A DNA stretch of 64,000 nt. Origin: Akkermansiaceae bacterium UBA7331. Its GTDB lineage: Bacteria > Verrucomicrobiota > Verrucomicrobiia > Verrucomicrobiales > Akkermansiaceae. Below are positions 1 through 8,247 of this stretch, in pieces; the first letter of the stretch is position 1, and each line of letters opens with the position of its first letter. Where the stretch lies: positions 154,936 through 218,935 of the forward strand of contig DKPP01000007.1 of the NCBI GenBank assembly GCA_002471255.1, read 5' to 3'. The notes beneath the pieces are model-generated. The model was not told where the DNA came from. It ran no database searches and worked only from the letters and a program-made list of their open reading frames with translations. A program made the translations under genes and the position numbers.

Positions 1-2164
1 CGGTACGGTCAAGAATAATGCGACTATCGAGAGGGCTAGCCACTTGCAAAGCAATACGAGTCGGAATATTGGCTTTAATCGTACCCGTGACCACTTTAGA
101 GCGCGGGGTCTGAGTTGCAATGATTAAATGGATACCGGCAGCTCGCGCTTTTTGAGTAATACGGGCAATATAACCTTCAACATCTGCAGGAGCGGTTTGC
201 ATCAAATCAGCCAACTCATCAATGATGATGACAATGTATGGGAATTTGTCAGGAAGCGCATCAAAATCAAGTTCATCTTGAATAGGATCATCCAATTCAT
301 CAGGATATTCTCCCTGTGATTCAAAATCTGAAGCAATATCTTCGATCAATTCATCATCAATCGGCATATCATCTTCCTGCGTGGATGCAGGCTCTTCTTT
401 AGGTCGTTTATTATAAGCCTCAAAATTGCGAACTTTGGCCTTAGCAAAGCAATGATAACGATGCTCCATTTCATTTACACACCATTTCAGTGCAAAAGGA
501 ACCTTTTTAGGGTCGGTAACGACCGGCACAATTAAATGGGGTAAATCAGAATACGGCTGCATTTCGACCACTTTAGGGTCAACTAGAATTAACTTAAGCT
601 CCTCCGGAGAGAACTTAAATAACATGGAAGCAATAATACTGTTAATGCAAACGGATTTACCCGAACCTGTCGTACCTGCAACCAACATGTGGGGCATGGA
701 CGCCAAATCACCTACTACCGTTTCACCATAAATATTTTTACCCAGTGCCAATGGAATCTTCATTTTAGGTGAATTAAATGCACTAGATTCCAATAATTCC
801 CTTAGAGGAACAGATTGAGTCTTTTTGTTGGCAATTTCCACACCTACCGTATCTTTCCCCGGTATAGGAGCTAAAATGTTAATTTTTTGAGCTTTAGTAG
901 CTAATGCAATATCTCTAGCATATTGTTCTAAGGAACTCACTTTTACGCCACGCGCAGGATAAATTTCATAACGAGTCACCGTCGGTCCTCTAGTCATATC
1001 GCCAGGGCTTACATCGATGCGAAATGTCTTAAGAGTTTCGACAATCTTTGCTTGGACATCAGCCATTTCCTCTTTATCCGATTCACTCATGCCGGATTGA
1101 TGCTCAGGCAAATGCAATAAACTTAATGGAGGCAATGGGTATTTGGGTTCTTGAGGACGAGTGGGAATTGGTTTCCTTTCAGGAGCGACTCGAGGTGCAT
1201 CCACTACAACGGGAGCTACGACGCGAGAAACACTTGGTTTAGCCGGGTCTGAAGGTGATTTAACCGGCCCGGCCACCATAATTTCATCATCTAATAAATC
1301 AGCTAGAGAATCCCCCGAACGTTTAGGTCGAGCGCTTACACGAACCGGTTCTTCAACATATTTAGGCGTAGGTTCCGGTGTACTGATAGGAACAACAACA
1401 CGCTCAGGAATTTTTTCTTCCTCAACAAACTTTTTAACCTCCTTTTTAGGAGCCGGAGTGACAGGCTCGGAAATAGACTGACGAATCTTTTTTAAAGCTC
1501 GTTCCTGTTTTTGATATTCTTTATTTAATTTATTTTTAGCACGATTTTGATTCCAATGATGAAACTCTCTTTTAGAAACAACCCAAACCGATTGAGGCGA
1601 AAAGCCAACCGTATAAATGAGGGCTATCATATAGAGAATGCCAACTACCAATAAAGTCCACCCGGGAGAAATAAATCGATCTAAGGTCATATTACCAACC
1701 AAAAGACCAATCCAACCACCTAAAGAACCCTCACCATGCACGCTTTCCCACTCTTGCCCAAATAAAAATTGGACGGATAAGAAAATACAACCGCAAAGAA
1801 TTAAAACAAGACTCCAAATTAAAACTTTTCTGGGAATTTTACCTTCGTTTTTCCATTTAAGATATCCCCACCAGACACACAGAATGGCAAATCCCCATGC
1901 AAACCACCCAAAAATTGAATAAGTAAACCCCGCAAGGTAAAGCCCAATGTCACCCAACAGGTTAGTAGAATGATCTGAATATTGACCCGTTCTATTTAAC
2001 AGCTTCCAACTAATTTCATGAATATCAAAACGTAAGCATGAAACAAAAACAACAAAGCCAAAGAGCATCCACGCAAAAGCCCAAACTTTCCCTACCCATG
2101 CAGGTTGTTTCTGCGGTTGGGAAAAGCTATCTTCTTCTTGATTTGTTCTCCAAAGAAAGGCCAT
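1..2164 (-). CDS. ftsK: DNA translocase FtsK, C-terminus cut off by the window edge
   Basis: This is the septal DNA translocase that moves chromosome termini across the division site. I translated it by hand because the frame runs off the left edge; 721 codons are visible. The N-terminus (about residues 25-165) has four hydrophobic segments. A charged, Pro-rich linker follows, then the motor. Walker A GTTGSGKS is at residues 497-504 (653-676) and Walker B IVIIIDELADL at 644-654. The following stretch IKANIPTRIALQV is typical of FtsK/SpoIIIE. Between the two Walker motifs lies an acidic insertion of roughly 45 residues, rich in Asp and Glu. Inserts occur at this place in the family, so function is probably normal. 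The gamma DNA-reading domain is missing from view. The start is the Met of MAFLWRTNQEE. Confidence 0.95.
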   Translation of the reverse strand, partial: MAFLWRTNQEEDSFSQPQKQPAWVGKVWAFAWMLFGFVVFVSCLRFDIHEISWKLLNRTGQYSDHSTNLLGDIGLYLAGFTYSIFGWFAWGFAILCVWWGYLKWKNEGKIPRKVLIWSLVLILCGCIFLSVQFLFGQEWESVHGEGSLGGWIGLLVGNMTLDRFISPGWTLLVVGILYMIALIYTVGFSPQSVWVVSKREFHHWNQNRAKNKLNKEYQKQERALKKIRQSISEPVTPAPKKEVKKFVEEEKIPERVVVPISTPEPTPKYVEEPVRVSARPKRSGDSLADLLDDEIMVAGPVKSPSDPAKPSVSRVVAPVVVDAPRVAPERKPIPTRPQEPKYPLPPLSLLHLPEHQSGMSESDKEEMADVQAKIVETLKTFRIDVSPGDMTRGPTVTRYEIYPARGVKVSSLEQYARDIALATKAQKINILAPIPGKDTVGVEIANKKTQSVPLRELLESSAFNSPKMKIPLALGKNIYGETVVGDLASMPHMLVAGTTGSGKSVCINSIIASMLFKFSPEELKLILVDPKVVEMQPYSDLPHLIVPVVTDPKKVPFALKWCVNEMEHRYHCFAKAKVRNFEAYNKRPKEEPASTQEDDMPIDDELIEDIASDFESQGEYPDELDDPIQDELDFDALPDKFPYIVIIIDELADLMQTAPADVEGYIARITQKARAAGIHLIIATQTPRSKVVTGTIKANIPTRIALQVASPLDSRIILDRT

Positions 2165-2240
2165 GTGTAGTTATTTTTATCATTTATCGCTCTTAGCTCA
2201 AGACATATTATTTGGTTTGTAGTAAAGCCTGAGATGGCAT

Positions 2241-2278
2241 AAAAAATCAATGCATTTCAACAAATGAAATGCATTGAT
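2241..2278 (-). terminator. Rho-independent terminator after the PEP-CTERM gene
   Basis: A perfect 13-bp inverted repeat (2246-2258 with 2266-2278) has a 7-base loop. Read on the - strand it is followed by a run of six T (2246-2241). It sits 28 bases past the stop of the PEP-CTERM gene and separates it from ftsK. Confidence 0.85.
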
Positions 2279-2305
2279 ATAATATAAATAATCAAGCCTT
2301 GAATA

Positions 2306-2998
2306 TTATCTTCGGCGTCTGAATAGTAGACCAGATAAAGCAAGTACACTTAAAGTAGCTGTAGAAGGCTCGGGAATAGCTTGAGCAGTTAAAGAAATAT
2401 TACTGATCAATGCACTTGTATCATCGTGCCCCTTATTTGCGAATACAATATATATATCGCCATTACCATTTGCGGCCATCTCCAACAATTGCTCGGCAGT
2501 TACGTCATATGAAAATTGGAACAACGAACCATTACCATTAGTATTACCTTTTGTTAATTCGATTGCTGTCCCTTCGTTATTCCCATACCATAACGAATAT
2601 GAGAAATTTGTATTAGCGCTATTTGGTTGCATGTCAAAACTAAAATTTAAGCCTGAATGCAAAGATGCATCAAAGGATGATACTTTTAAACCGGCAACAG
2701 CACCATTTGTCCCATTCATCCCCCCTATGGATATAGTTTGATTAGTAACGTCAACATTAACTCCTCCCCAATTTCTATCATTATTACCAGTTGACCAATA
2801 CCATTGGGAGGCATTAGCATTACCTAAAAAACCTATAACATCTGATCCAGTAATGTCAGACTGCGTGATTTTACCGGGATTTGCAACATTTTTTCCTGTA
2901 GGAGATGTTATTGGAGGAAGAAGATTGATTGACGCTGAATACGCCACTGCTGATAAGGAAAAGATCCCCATCCCTAATATAACTGCTATTTTCTTCAT
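2306..2998 (-). CDS. PEP-CTERM sorting-domain protein
   Basis: An exported protein of 230 residues with an N-terminal signal peptide (MKKIAVILGMGIFSLSAVAYS). The C-terminus is a textbook PEP-CTERM tail: PEPSTA, a short hydrophobic stretch (LSVLALSGLLF) and a terminal cluster of four Arg. In known systems this tail is recognised and cut by exosortase (EpsH family), placing the protein at or beyond the outer membrane. The middle (about residues 25-205) is rich in Asn, Gly, Ser and Thr and looks like a beta-sandwich, but I cannot assign a ligand. It has its own promoter and terminator, so it is a single-gene unit. No exosortase is in the window. The sorting tail is certain; the function is unknown. 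Confidence 0.9.
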   Translation of the reverse strand: MKKIAVILGMGIFSLSAVAYSASINLLPPITSPTGKNVANPGKITQSDITGSDVIGFLGNANASQWYWSTGNNDRNWGGVNVDVTNQTISIGGMNGTNGAVAGLKVSSFDASLHSGLNFSFDMQPNSANTNFSYSLWYGNNEGTAIELTKGNTNGNGSLFQFSYDVTAEQLLEMAANGNGDIYIVFANKGHDDTSALISNISLTAQAIPEPSTATLSVLALSGLLFRRRR

Positions 2999-3066
2999 AA
3001 AAAATAATTAATAGTTTGCAACATAGAAGCCAAGCGTAATACTCATACACGTAGCTAATAAAATGC

Positions 3067-3096
3067 ACTATAATGACACTAATAGCTGATTGTCAA
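3067..3096 (-). promoter_or_regulatory. Sigma-70-type promoter for the PEP-CTERM gene
   Basis: On the - strand TTGACA (3096-3091) is followed after 18 bases by TATAGT (3072-3067). This is a near-consensus housekeeping promoter. It overlaps the last codons of the upstream HlyD gene and would give a leader of about 60 bases before the ATG at 2998. This is a sequence match only. Confidence 0.6.
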
Positions 3097-4202
3097 GAAT
3101 TTTTACTCGAATCCAAAATCAAATTACAGTGATTATATTCTGTTGGAAGAACAACTAAAAATTGTCGGTTTGAATATCCAACAATATGAGGTTCAACCTC
3201 AATAACGCTACCATCTTTCTTTTCGAGCGTTAAATAATGTGATTTACCTAAGTATTCGCTCGGTATCCACATGGAAGATTCAATATTTTCAATTTGAATA
3301 TCGATATCGACATTCAAATTAACAGGAGGAATCACCCATTCTCTAGGCATTTTAAGATTAGGCTCCAAAGAAGCGATTAAAACGGCACAATTTTTATCTG
3401 CGTCTAACACGGCATTTACACCGGTTATTGAGCCTTTCCACCAGAGTTTTTCTCCACTCTTTAAAGAGATGGATGCTAAAACCTTGGTTCTACTCATCCA
3501 AGAATCCAACTGTGATAAATAAGCATAATCCTCAAGCGGTAGTCGAATATTTACTAATCGATCTTGTACCGGGATGATGCGAGCTAAGGCACGACCTTCA
3601 TCTACACGAGCACCTTCGGCACCCATTACTTCAACGACTTTGCATGTATATGGAGCAACAACAACCGTATCTGCTAAATTTTGTTCCGCTTCTTTCACAC
3701 AAGCTTCAGCCGCTGATAAACGTGAAGCAACTGCTCGTCGATGAGAAACTCGTAGCACCAATTCAGATTCACTACCTTTTTTAGATATATCCGAGTAGCT
3801 TTTTTTGACTGCTTTTAATGCATCTGCTTGTTCCACAGCTACATCGTGTTTAGCTTGTTCTAGTGCAGCCTCTCTTTCAGACAATCGGGCTTGATACTCG
3901 AAACGCTCCATTTTAAACAGAGGCTCGCCCTTCCCTATCGTGTTTCCGGGCACTAGCAAAGGATTAACCCAATTCACCTTACCGCCAACATCAGAAGATA
4001 CGACCGTCAAACATGCCGGCAATACTTGTGAATGGGAAGACAAATGAAATGAGTGATTAGTAAGCTCTAAGGTTAACGAGTTTGACGGACCTTTGACCAC
4101 ATCACCCTCTTGCCAAAAAGCAATAATGCCCCATATGGCCAATAGGACTACAATCAAGATGCCGGCAAAAGGCACAAGCTTTAGACCATATTTTTCCCAC
4201 AT
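3093..4202 (-). CDS. HlyD/RND-type periplasmic adaptor (membrane fusion protein)
   Basis: A 369-residue adaptor protein. One N-terminal membrane anchor (about residues 11-31) is followed by a first half-lipoyl segment (ending near residue 95), a long Ala/Glu/Lys-rich coiled-coil hairpin (about 95-180), the second half-lipoyl segment (VVVAPYTCKVVEVMGAEGA) and a beta-barrel region. This order is that of the HlyD/AcrA family, which links an inner-membrane pump to an outer-membrane channel. No transporter or TolC-like channel lies next to it, so the substrate is unknown. The only partner in the transcription unit is the YbjN-like gene upstream, 32 bases away. The stop overlaps the promoter of the next gene. 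Confidence 0.8.
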   Translation of the reverse strand: MWEKYGLKLVPFAGILIVVLLAIWGIIAFWQEGDVVKGPSNSLTLELTNHSFHLSSHSQVLPACLTVVSSDVGGKVNWVNPLLVPGNTIGKGEPLFKMERFEYQARLSEREAALEQAKHDVAVEQADALKAVKKSYSDISKKGSESELVLRVSHRRAVASRLSAAEACVKEAEQNLADTVVVAPYTCKVVEVMGAEGARVDEGRALARIIPVQDRLVNIRLPLEDYAYLSQLDSWMSRTKVLASISLKSGEKLWWKGSITGVNAVLDADKNCAVLIASLEPNLKMPREWVIPPVNLNVDIDIQIENIESSMWIPSEYLGKSHYLTLEKKDGSVIEVEPHIVGYSNRQFLVVLPTEYNHCNLILDSSKNS

Positions 4203-4234
4203 GGAGCGTAAATATTAAATCAAAAAATTATCAA

Positions 4235-4690
4235 TTATTCTTTTGGGAAAGAATTTTCCATAACGTCAGCATAAACAGTGGCTGTATCAACAGCTACTGA
4301 TTCGATGTTACGCATCAACTGAGCAAACTGTGTGTCGTTTAACTCTAATCCTTCTACTACGAAAGATTGGCGATAATAAACATAACCACTCGTAGCATCT
4401 AATTGGAAAGCTCCAGCTGTTTGATCTGAATTCAATTCATTTAGGATTACGCTCACTTCCACTCTATTATGCTCAGGCACATGAGTGGCAAAAAGAACAT
4501 CAATAACTAAAGTCAATGGTTTTTCAGTGGCAGTGTACAAAAAGCTAACAGGAGTAACAACATCGTATGGGATGTAGGCAATACCCGTTCTTTTTGATGG
4601 AGCATCCGTTGAAGAAATCACTTCAATATCTTCACCACGTTTTCTCAACACGGCATAGACCCGATCCAAAAGCATTTCAGTTGCTTGCAT
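4235..4690 (-). CDS. YbjN-like domain protein of unknown function
   Basis: A soluble 151-residue protein without a signal peptide. The pattern of alternating strands with a Tyr/Phe-rich core (SGYVYYRQSFVVEG) and two flanking helices resembles the YbjN family, which has a fold like type III secretion chaperones. In that family a role in stress response or as a small folding helper has been suggested, without a known reaction. It lies directly upstream of the HlyD-type adaptor, so the two are probably co-transcribed; a link in function is possible but unproven. Family assignment is from fold-like pattern only and should be treated as tentative. Confidence 0.5.
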   Translation of the reverse strand: MQATEMLLDRVYAVLRKRGEDIEVISSTDAPSKRTGIAYIPYDVVTPVSFLYTATEKPLTLVIDVLFATHVPEHNRVEVSVILNELNSDQTAGAFQLDATSGYVYYRQSFVVEGLELNDTQFAQLMRNIESVAVDTATVYADVMENSFPKE

Positions 4691-4813
4691 AATGAAAATT
4701 AGTTCAATTCACCAGAAAATCATTTTATCCGCGATAAAAGGTATTTCCTGCTTTCGTTAGTAAGACTAATGACGATTGATTACATAGTCAAGCTTGCTCA
4801 CCCAAACATAATG

Positions 4814-4848
4814 AAAAAGAGCGGCATCTTATACAAGATACCGCTCTT
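4814..4848 (-). terminator. Rho-independent terminator after purB
   Basis: A 14-bp inverted repeat (4817-4830 with 4835-4848) has one wobble or mismatch position and a 4-base loop. A short T run follows on the - strand. It lies 20 bases past the purB stop. Confidence 0.75.
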
Positions 4849-4867
4849 AAAAACAAAAAAGCTATAT

Positions 4868-6292
4868 TTATAAAATATCGCCAGGCTGATAAGAGGCAGC
4901 TTCAGGATAACGAGTTGCATAGTCGTTAACCATGTTCAAGAAGGCTTCAACTTGAGCATTTGCCATGCCGGTATCGGAAGAGTTTTGGTCAAAAATCTCT
5001 TGAAGCTCAGCGCGGTTAAGACCTAAGCGCTCATCATTACCCAAACGATCAAGAAGGTCGTTTTGAGAAATCTTACCGGCTCTCAAATCATTAGAAACAG
5101 CTACGGCGTGCTCTTTGATCACCTCATGAGCTGTTTCACGACCAACACCACGTTTCACGGCAGCCATCAAAATGGTGGTTGTCATCAAGAATGGTAGATA
5201 ACGATTCAACTCAGATTCAATAACAGGCTCATAAACGCCCATTTGATTTAAAATCGTCAAGAAAGTCTCGAATAAGCCGTCAGCAGCATAGAATGAATCA
5301 GGCATAACCACACGACGAACTACGGAGCAAGACACGTCGCCTTCATTCCATTGTTCACCGGCCAAACCTGCAATCATAGCTAAATAGCCTTTTAAAATCA
5401 CATGGAAGCCATTCACACGTTCACAGGAACGAGCGTTCATTTTGTGAGGCATGGCACTAGAGCCGGTTTGCCCCTTAGCGAAACCTTCGGTAGCCAATTC
5501 ATGACCAGCCATCAAACGAAGAGTCTTAGCGAAAGAAGAGCAAGCGGAGGTCAATTCAACCAATCCGGAAACAACTGAGAAATCTAAAGAACGTGGGTAC
5601 ACTTGACCGACATTCATCCATTTTGAAGGAATACCTAAATGTTGGCAAATACGATCTTCTAATGCAATCACGCTTTGTGCATCTTTACCAAAAAGGGATA
5701 ATTGATCTAGCTGAGTACCTACAGCGCCTTTAAGACCACGCACGCTATAACGCTCCATGATTGATACCCATGAACCAAGACCGTGAACTAATTCTTCACC
5801 AAACATGGCGACACGCTTACCCATCGTGGTGGTTTGAGCGGCTACGTTGTGAGTTCTACCGGCAATATTAATATCTTTCCACTCAAGAGCCAAGCGAGCC
5901 AAACCGGCTAACACGGCAACTGCCTTGTTTCTGATAAGCTCAAGAGACTTCCAAACTTGCAATTGCTCAACGTTTTCAGTCAAGTCACGAGAAGTCATGC
6001 CTTTATGAATGTGCTCACAGCCTGCTAAGTCACAAAATTCTTCAATACGAGCCTTTACGTCATGACGAGTAATACGCTCACGAGCATCAATAGCCGGTAA
6101 GTTCACCTGATCTTTAACGCCTTCATAAGCTTCGATTACACCGTCAGGAATATCTAAGCCTAAATCTTTTTGGCCTTTCATTACAGCAATCCAGAACTCT
6201 CGTTCAAGCACGATTCGCCCTTCTGCGGACCAAATGGATTTCATTGCCGAGGAGGCATATCGTTCAGCTAATACGTTAGGAATTACGCTCAT
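4868..6292 (-). CDS. purB: Adenylosuccinate lyase
   Basis: PurB acts twice in purine synthesis. It splits SAICAR to AICAR plus fumarate, and adenylosuccinate to AMP plus fumarate. At 474 residues it has normal family length and is all-helical. The superfamily signature SSAMPHKMN is at about residues 285-293, and the conserved TSRDLTEN region with its catalytic-loop neighbour GRTHNVAAQTT is near residues 100-150. The start is the Met of MSVIPNVLAERY; no better start lies upstream. It is a single-gene unit ended by a hairpin, with a 255-base divergent spacer to the next gene. The fumarate it releases could feed the class I fumarase encoded at 45-46.7 kb, though nothing here links the two. Confidence 0.95.
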   Translation of the reverse strand: MSVIPNVLAERYASSAMKSIWSAEGRIVLEREFWIAVMKGQKDLGLDIPDGVIEAYEGVKDQVNLPAIDARERITRHDVKARIEEFCDLAGCEHIHKGMTSRDLTENVEQLQVWKSLELIRNKAVAVLAGLARLALEWKDINIAGRTHNVAAQTTTMGKRVAMFGEELVHGLGSWVSIMERYSVRGLKGAVGTQLDQLSLFGKDAQSVIALEDRICQHLGIPSKWMNVGQVYPRSLDFSVVSGLVELTSACSSFAKTLRLMAGHELATEGFAKGQTGSSAMPHKMNARSCERVNGFHVILKGYLAMIAGLAGEQWNEGDVSCSVVRRVVMPDSFYAADGLFETFLTILNQMGVYEPVIESELNRYLPFLMTTTILMAAVKRGVGRETAHEVIKEHAVAVSNDLRAGKISQNDLLDRLGNDERLGLNRAELQEIFDQNSSDTGMANAQVEAFLNMVNDYATRYPEAASYQPGDIL

Positions 6293-6547
6293 AAAATAAT
6301 TTGCTTAGGTTAAAAACCAATCTAAGTTTACTGCCCTATCATCCAAATATCAACCCCACTTGCAAGCATAATCTAATGACAATTTTACACAATAAATCCA
6401 ATCGAGTAAATTTATCTTATCAACTACGCATAGCTGAGAGTATTAAAAATACTCAATTACTAACTATGTCATATATTATCATGCTCAATTGAAAACTAAG
6501 AAGCAAATTTACTTGTTATCAAACTCACAAAATCGCTATATGAATAT

Positions 6548-6925
6548 ATGGAAATTGGTGTCGAGGAGATTAAAAACTGGCTTAAAAAACACAATCTAAG
6601 TAGAGCTTGGCTAGGAGAACAATGCTGGGTGCAAAAAAAGACTGTTGATGGTTGGTTATCTTCCGGCAAAAACATACCGGACAGCAAACTCGACAAAATC
6701 ATTAAATTGATGGAAACATACCATCGATTGAATGAGGACCCTATTCCTTATGAAATTCCATCCGGATTTGAAAAAATCATTATGGAAAAGGTAAGACCCA
6801 TGGCCGATCGGGCGGAAGAATTATCACATGCAGCGGAACAGCTCAAACAATCGGCAGATCAACTCAATAGAGATATCAATAAATTTGTAATCGAAGCCAT
6901 CGATACCTATCTGCATCATCAATAA
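6548..6925 (+). CDS. Small helix-turn-helix protein with C-terminal coiled coil
   Basis: A 125-residue protein. Residues about 5-55 form a Cro/XRE-like helix-turn-helix (LSRAWLGEQCWVQKKTVDGW, then IPDSKLDKIIKLM). Residues about 80-115 form a charged heptad-like helix (AEELSHAAEQLKQSADQLN), likely for dimer or tetramer formation. This layout suggests a DNA-binding regulator, but no operator or target could be identified. It stands alone between purB and tdh. The start is chosen as the first ATG in frame with the HTH. It may regulate itself, as many small HTH proteins do; that is inference only. Confidence 0.65.
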   Translation: MEIGVEEIKNWLKKHNLSRAWLGEQCWVQKKTVDGWLSSGKNIPDSKLDKIIKLMETYHRLNEDPIPYEIPSGFEKIIMEKVRPMADRAEELSHAAEQLKQSADQLNRDINKFVIEAIDTYLHHQ

Positions 6926-6955
6926 ATCATTTTCCTCACTTATCTTATCAAGAAG

Positions 6956-6990
6956 AAAGCCCACAGTACCTATTTGGCACCGTGGGCTTT
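6956..6990 (-). terminator. Terminator between the HTH gene and tdh (convergent)
   Basis: Inverted repeat 6956-6964 with 6982-6990. The stem extends inward as a continuous helix with two G-U pairs only when read on the - strand, which suggests it serves mainly tdh. It can also act for the + strand gene ending at 6925. Confidence 0.75.
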
Positions 6991-7011
6991 ATCATTATTA
7001 TCTTTCTTGTA

Positions 7012-8043
7012 TTAAACCGTCCAATCCAATACAACTTTACCGGATTGTCCGGTAGCCATAGCTTCAAAGCCTTTGGCAAATTCCGTATAGGGGAGACGGT
7101 GAGTAATCACGGAGCTAACGTCCATACCACCACGAACGATTTTGCTCATTTTGTGCCATGTTTCAAACATTTCACGACCGTAAATTCCCTTTAACATTAA
7201 ACCTTTAAAAATCACTTTATCCCAATCGATAGCAACTTTTTCAGGGAAAATACCTAACAAGGAAACTTTGGCACCGTTAACAGTGTTTTCCAAAATATCG
7301 TTTAAACCTGATGGATTACCACTCATTTCCAAACCAACATCAAAGCCCTCGTTCATGTCCAATTCGTTTTTCCAAACGTCGGCAACCTTTTCGCGAGTAA
7401 CATTGATCGTGCGAGTCGCACCTAACTTGGCGGCAAGCTCAAGACGGAAGTCATTCACATCGGTAATCACGATGTTCTTTGCGCCTGCATGCTTACAAAC
7501 GGCAGCAGCCATACATCCGATTACACCGGCACCGGTAATCAATACGTCTTCACCTACTAAATCCCAAGACAAGGCCGTATGCACAGCGTTACCCAACGGA
7601 TCAAAAATAGAAGCAATCTCCATAGGAATATCATGGGAGATCTTATAAACATTTTCCTGAGGAATGCTTAAGTATTCAGCAAAACATCCGGGACGATTCA
7701 CACCTACACCTAAAGTGTTAGGGCAAAGATGGCGTCTGCCTGCCTTACAATTACGACAAGTACCACAAACGATGTGGCCTTCACCGGAAACTACATCACC
7801 CGGCTTATAACCTGTTACAGCACTACCTACGGACTCTACCACGCCGCAAAACTCGTGACCAACATGCATTCCTACAGGAATGGTGCGCTCTGCCCATGCA
7901 TCCCATTTCCAGATATGTAAATCGGTACCACAAATGGCTGTTTTATGAATTTTGACTAAGACGTCATTAGGGCCAACCTCAGGCATCGGAACATCCAAAA
8001 GTTCCAAACCAGGACCGGCATGCGTTTTCACGAGTGCTTTCAT
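7012..8043 (-). CDS. tdh: L-threonine 3-dehydrogenase
   Basis: Oxidises L-threonine to 2-amino-3-oxobutyrate with NAD+, the first step of threonine breakdown to glycine and acetyl-CoA. It is a zinc-dependent medium-chain dehydrogenase of 343 residues, the usual length for Tdh. Catalytic zinc ligands are visible in AICGTDLHIW and GHEFCG. The four-Cys structural zinc site is in the CGTCRNCKAGRRHLC segment, and the Rossmann motif is GAGVIGCMAA. The partner 2-amino-3-ketobutyrate CoA ligase (kbl) is not in the window. The related sorbitol-type dehydrogenases are an alternative, but the close match to Tdh throughout makes this less likely. Confidence 0.9.
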   Translation of the reverse strand: MKALVKTHAGPGLELLDVPMPEVGPNDVLVKIHKTAICGTDLHIWKWDAWAERTIPVGMHVGHEFCGVVESVGSAVTGYKPGDVVSGEGHIVCGTCRNCKAGRRHLCPNTLGVGVNRPGCFAEYLSIPQENVYKISHDIPMEIASIFDPLGNAVHTALSWDLVGEDVLITGAGVIGCMAAAVCKHAGAKNIVITDVNDFRLELAAKLGATRTINVTREKVADVWKNELDMNEGFDVGLEMSGNPSGLNDILENTVNGAKVSLLGIFPEKVAIDWDKVIFKGLMLKGIYGREMFETWHKMSKIVRGGMDVSSVITHRLPYTEFAKGFEAMATGQSGKVVLDWTV

Positions 8044-8151
8044 GTGTGTATTGATGTCTTTTTCTTAACCATGTTTCAAGTCAAAATAACGAGTAGGTCA
8101 AATTTGACGGCATCAAGTGAACATTTTGCACGAAATGAGCTCTTAATAATC

Positions 8152-8181
8152 GTGACAATCTTGAAAAAGAACTATTTTAAT
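8152..8181 (+). promoter_or_regulatory. Possible sigma-70-type promoter for the phosphorylase-like gene
   Basis: GTGACA (8152-8157) is followed after 18 bases by TTTAAT (8176-8181). Each box differs from consensus at one position. This would give a leader of about 60 bases before the ATG at 8248. Motif match only. Confidence 0.4.
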
Positions 8182-8247
8182 CTTCCTTTTAATAATATGA
8201 AGGAGTAATATTTAGACTTCTCAATTAAGAACAACTAGAATTGAATT

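Noticed and set aside
1161..1481. 106-residue + strand ORF opposite ftsK
   Set aside because: It is a shadow of the low-complexity linker of FtsK on the other strand.
6301..6492. 63-residue + strand ORF between purB and the HTH gene
   Set aside because: No ribosome site or family features; it lies in a divergent promoter region.
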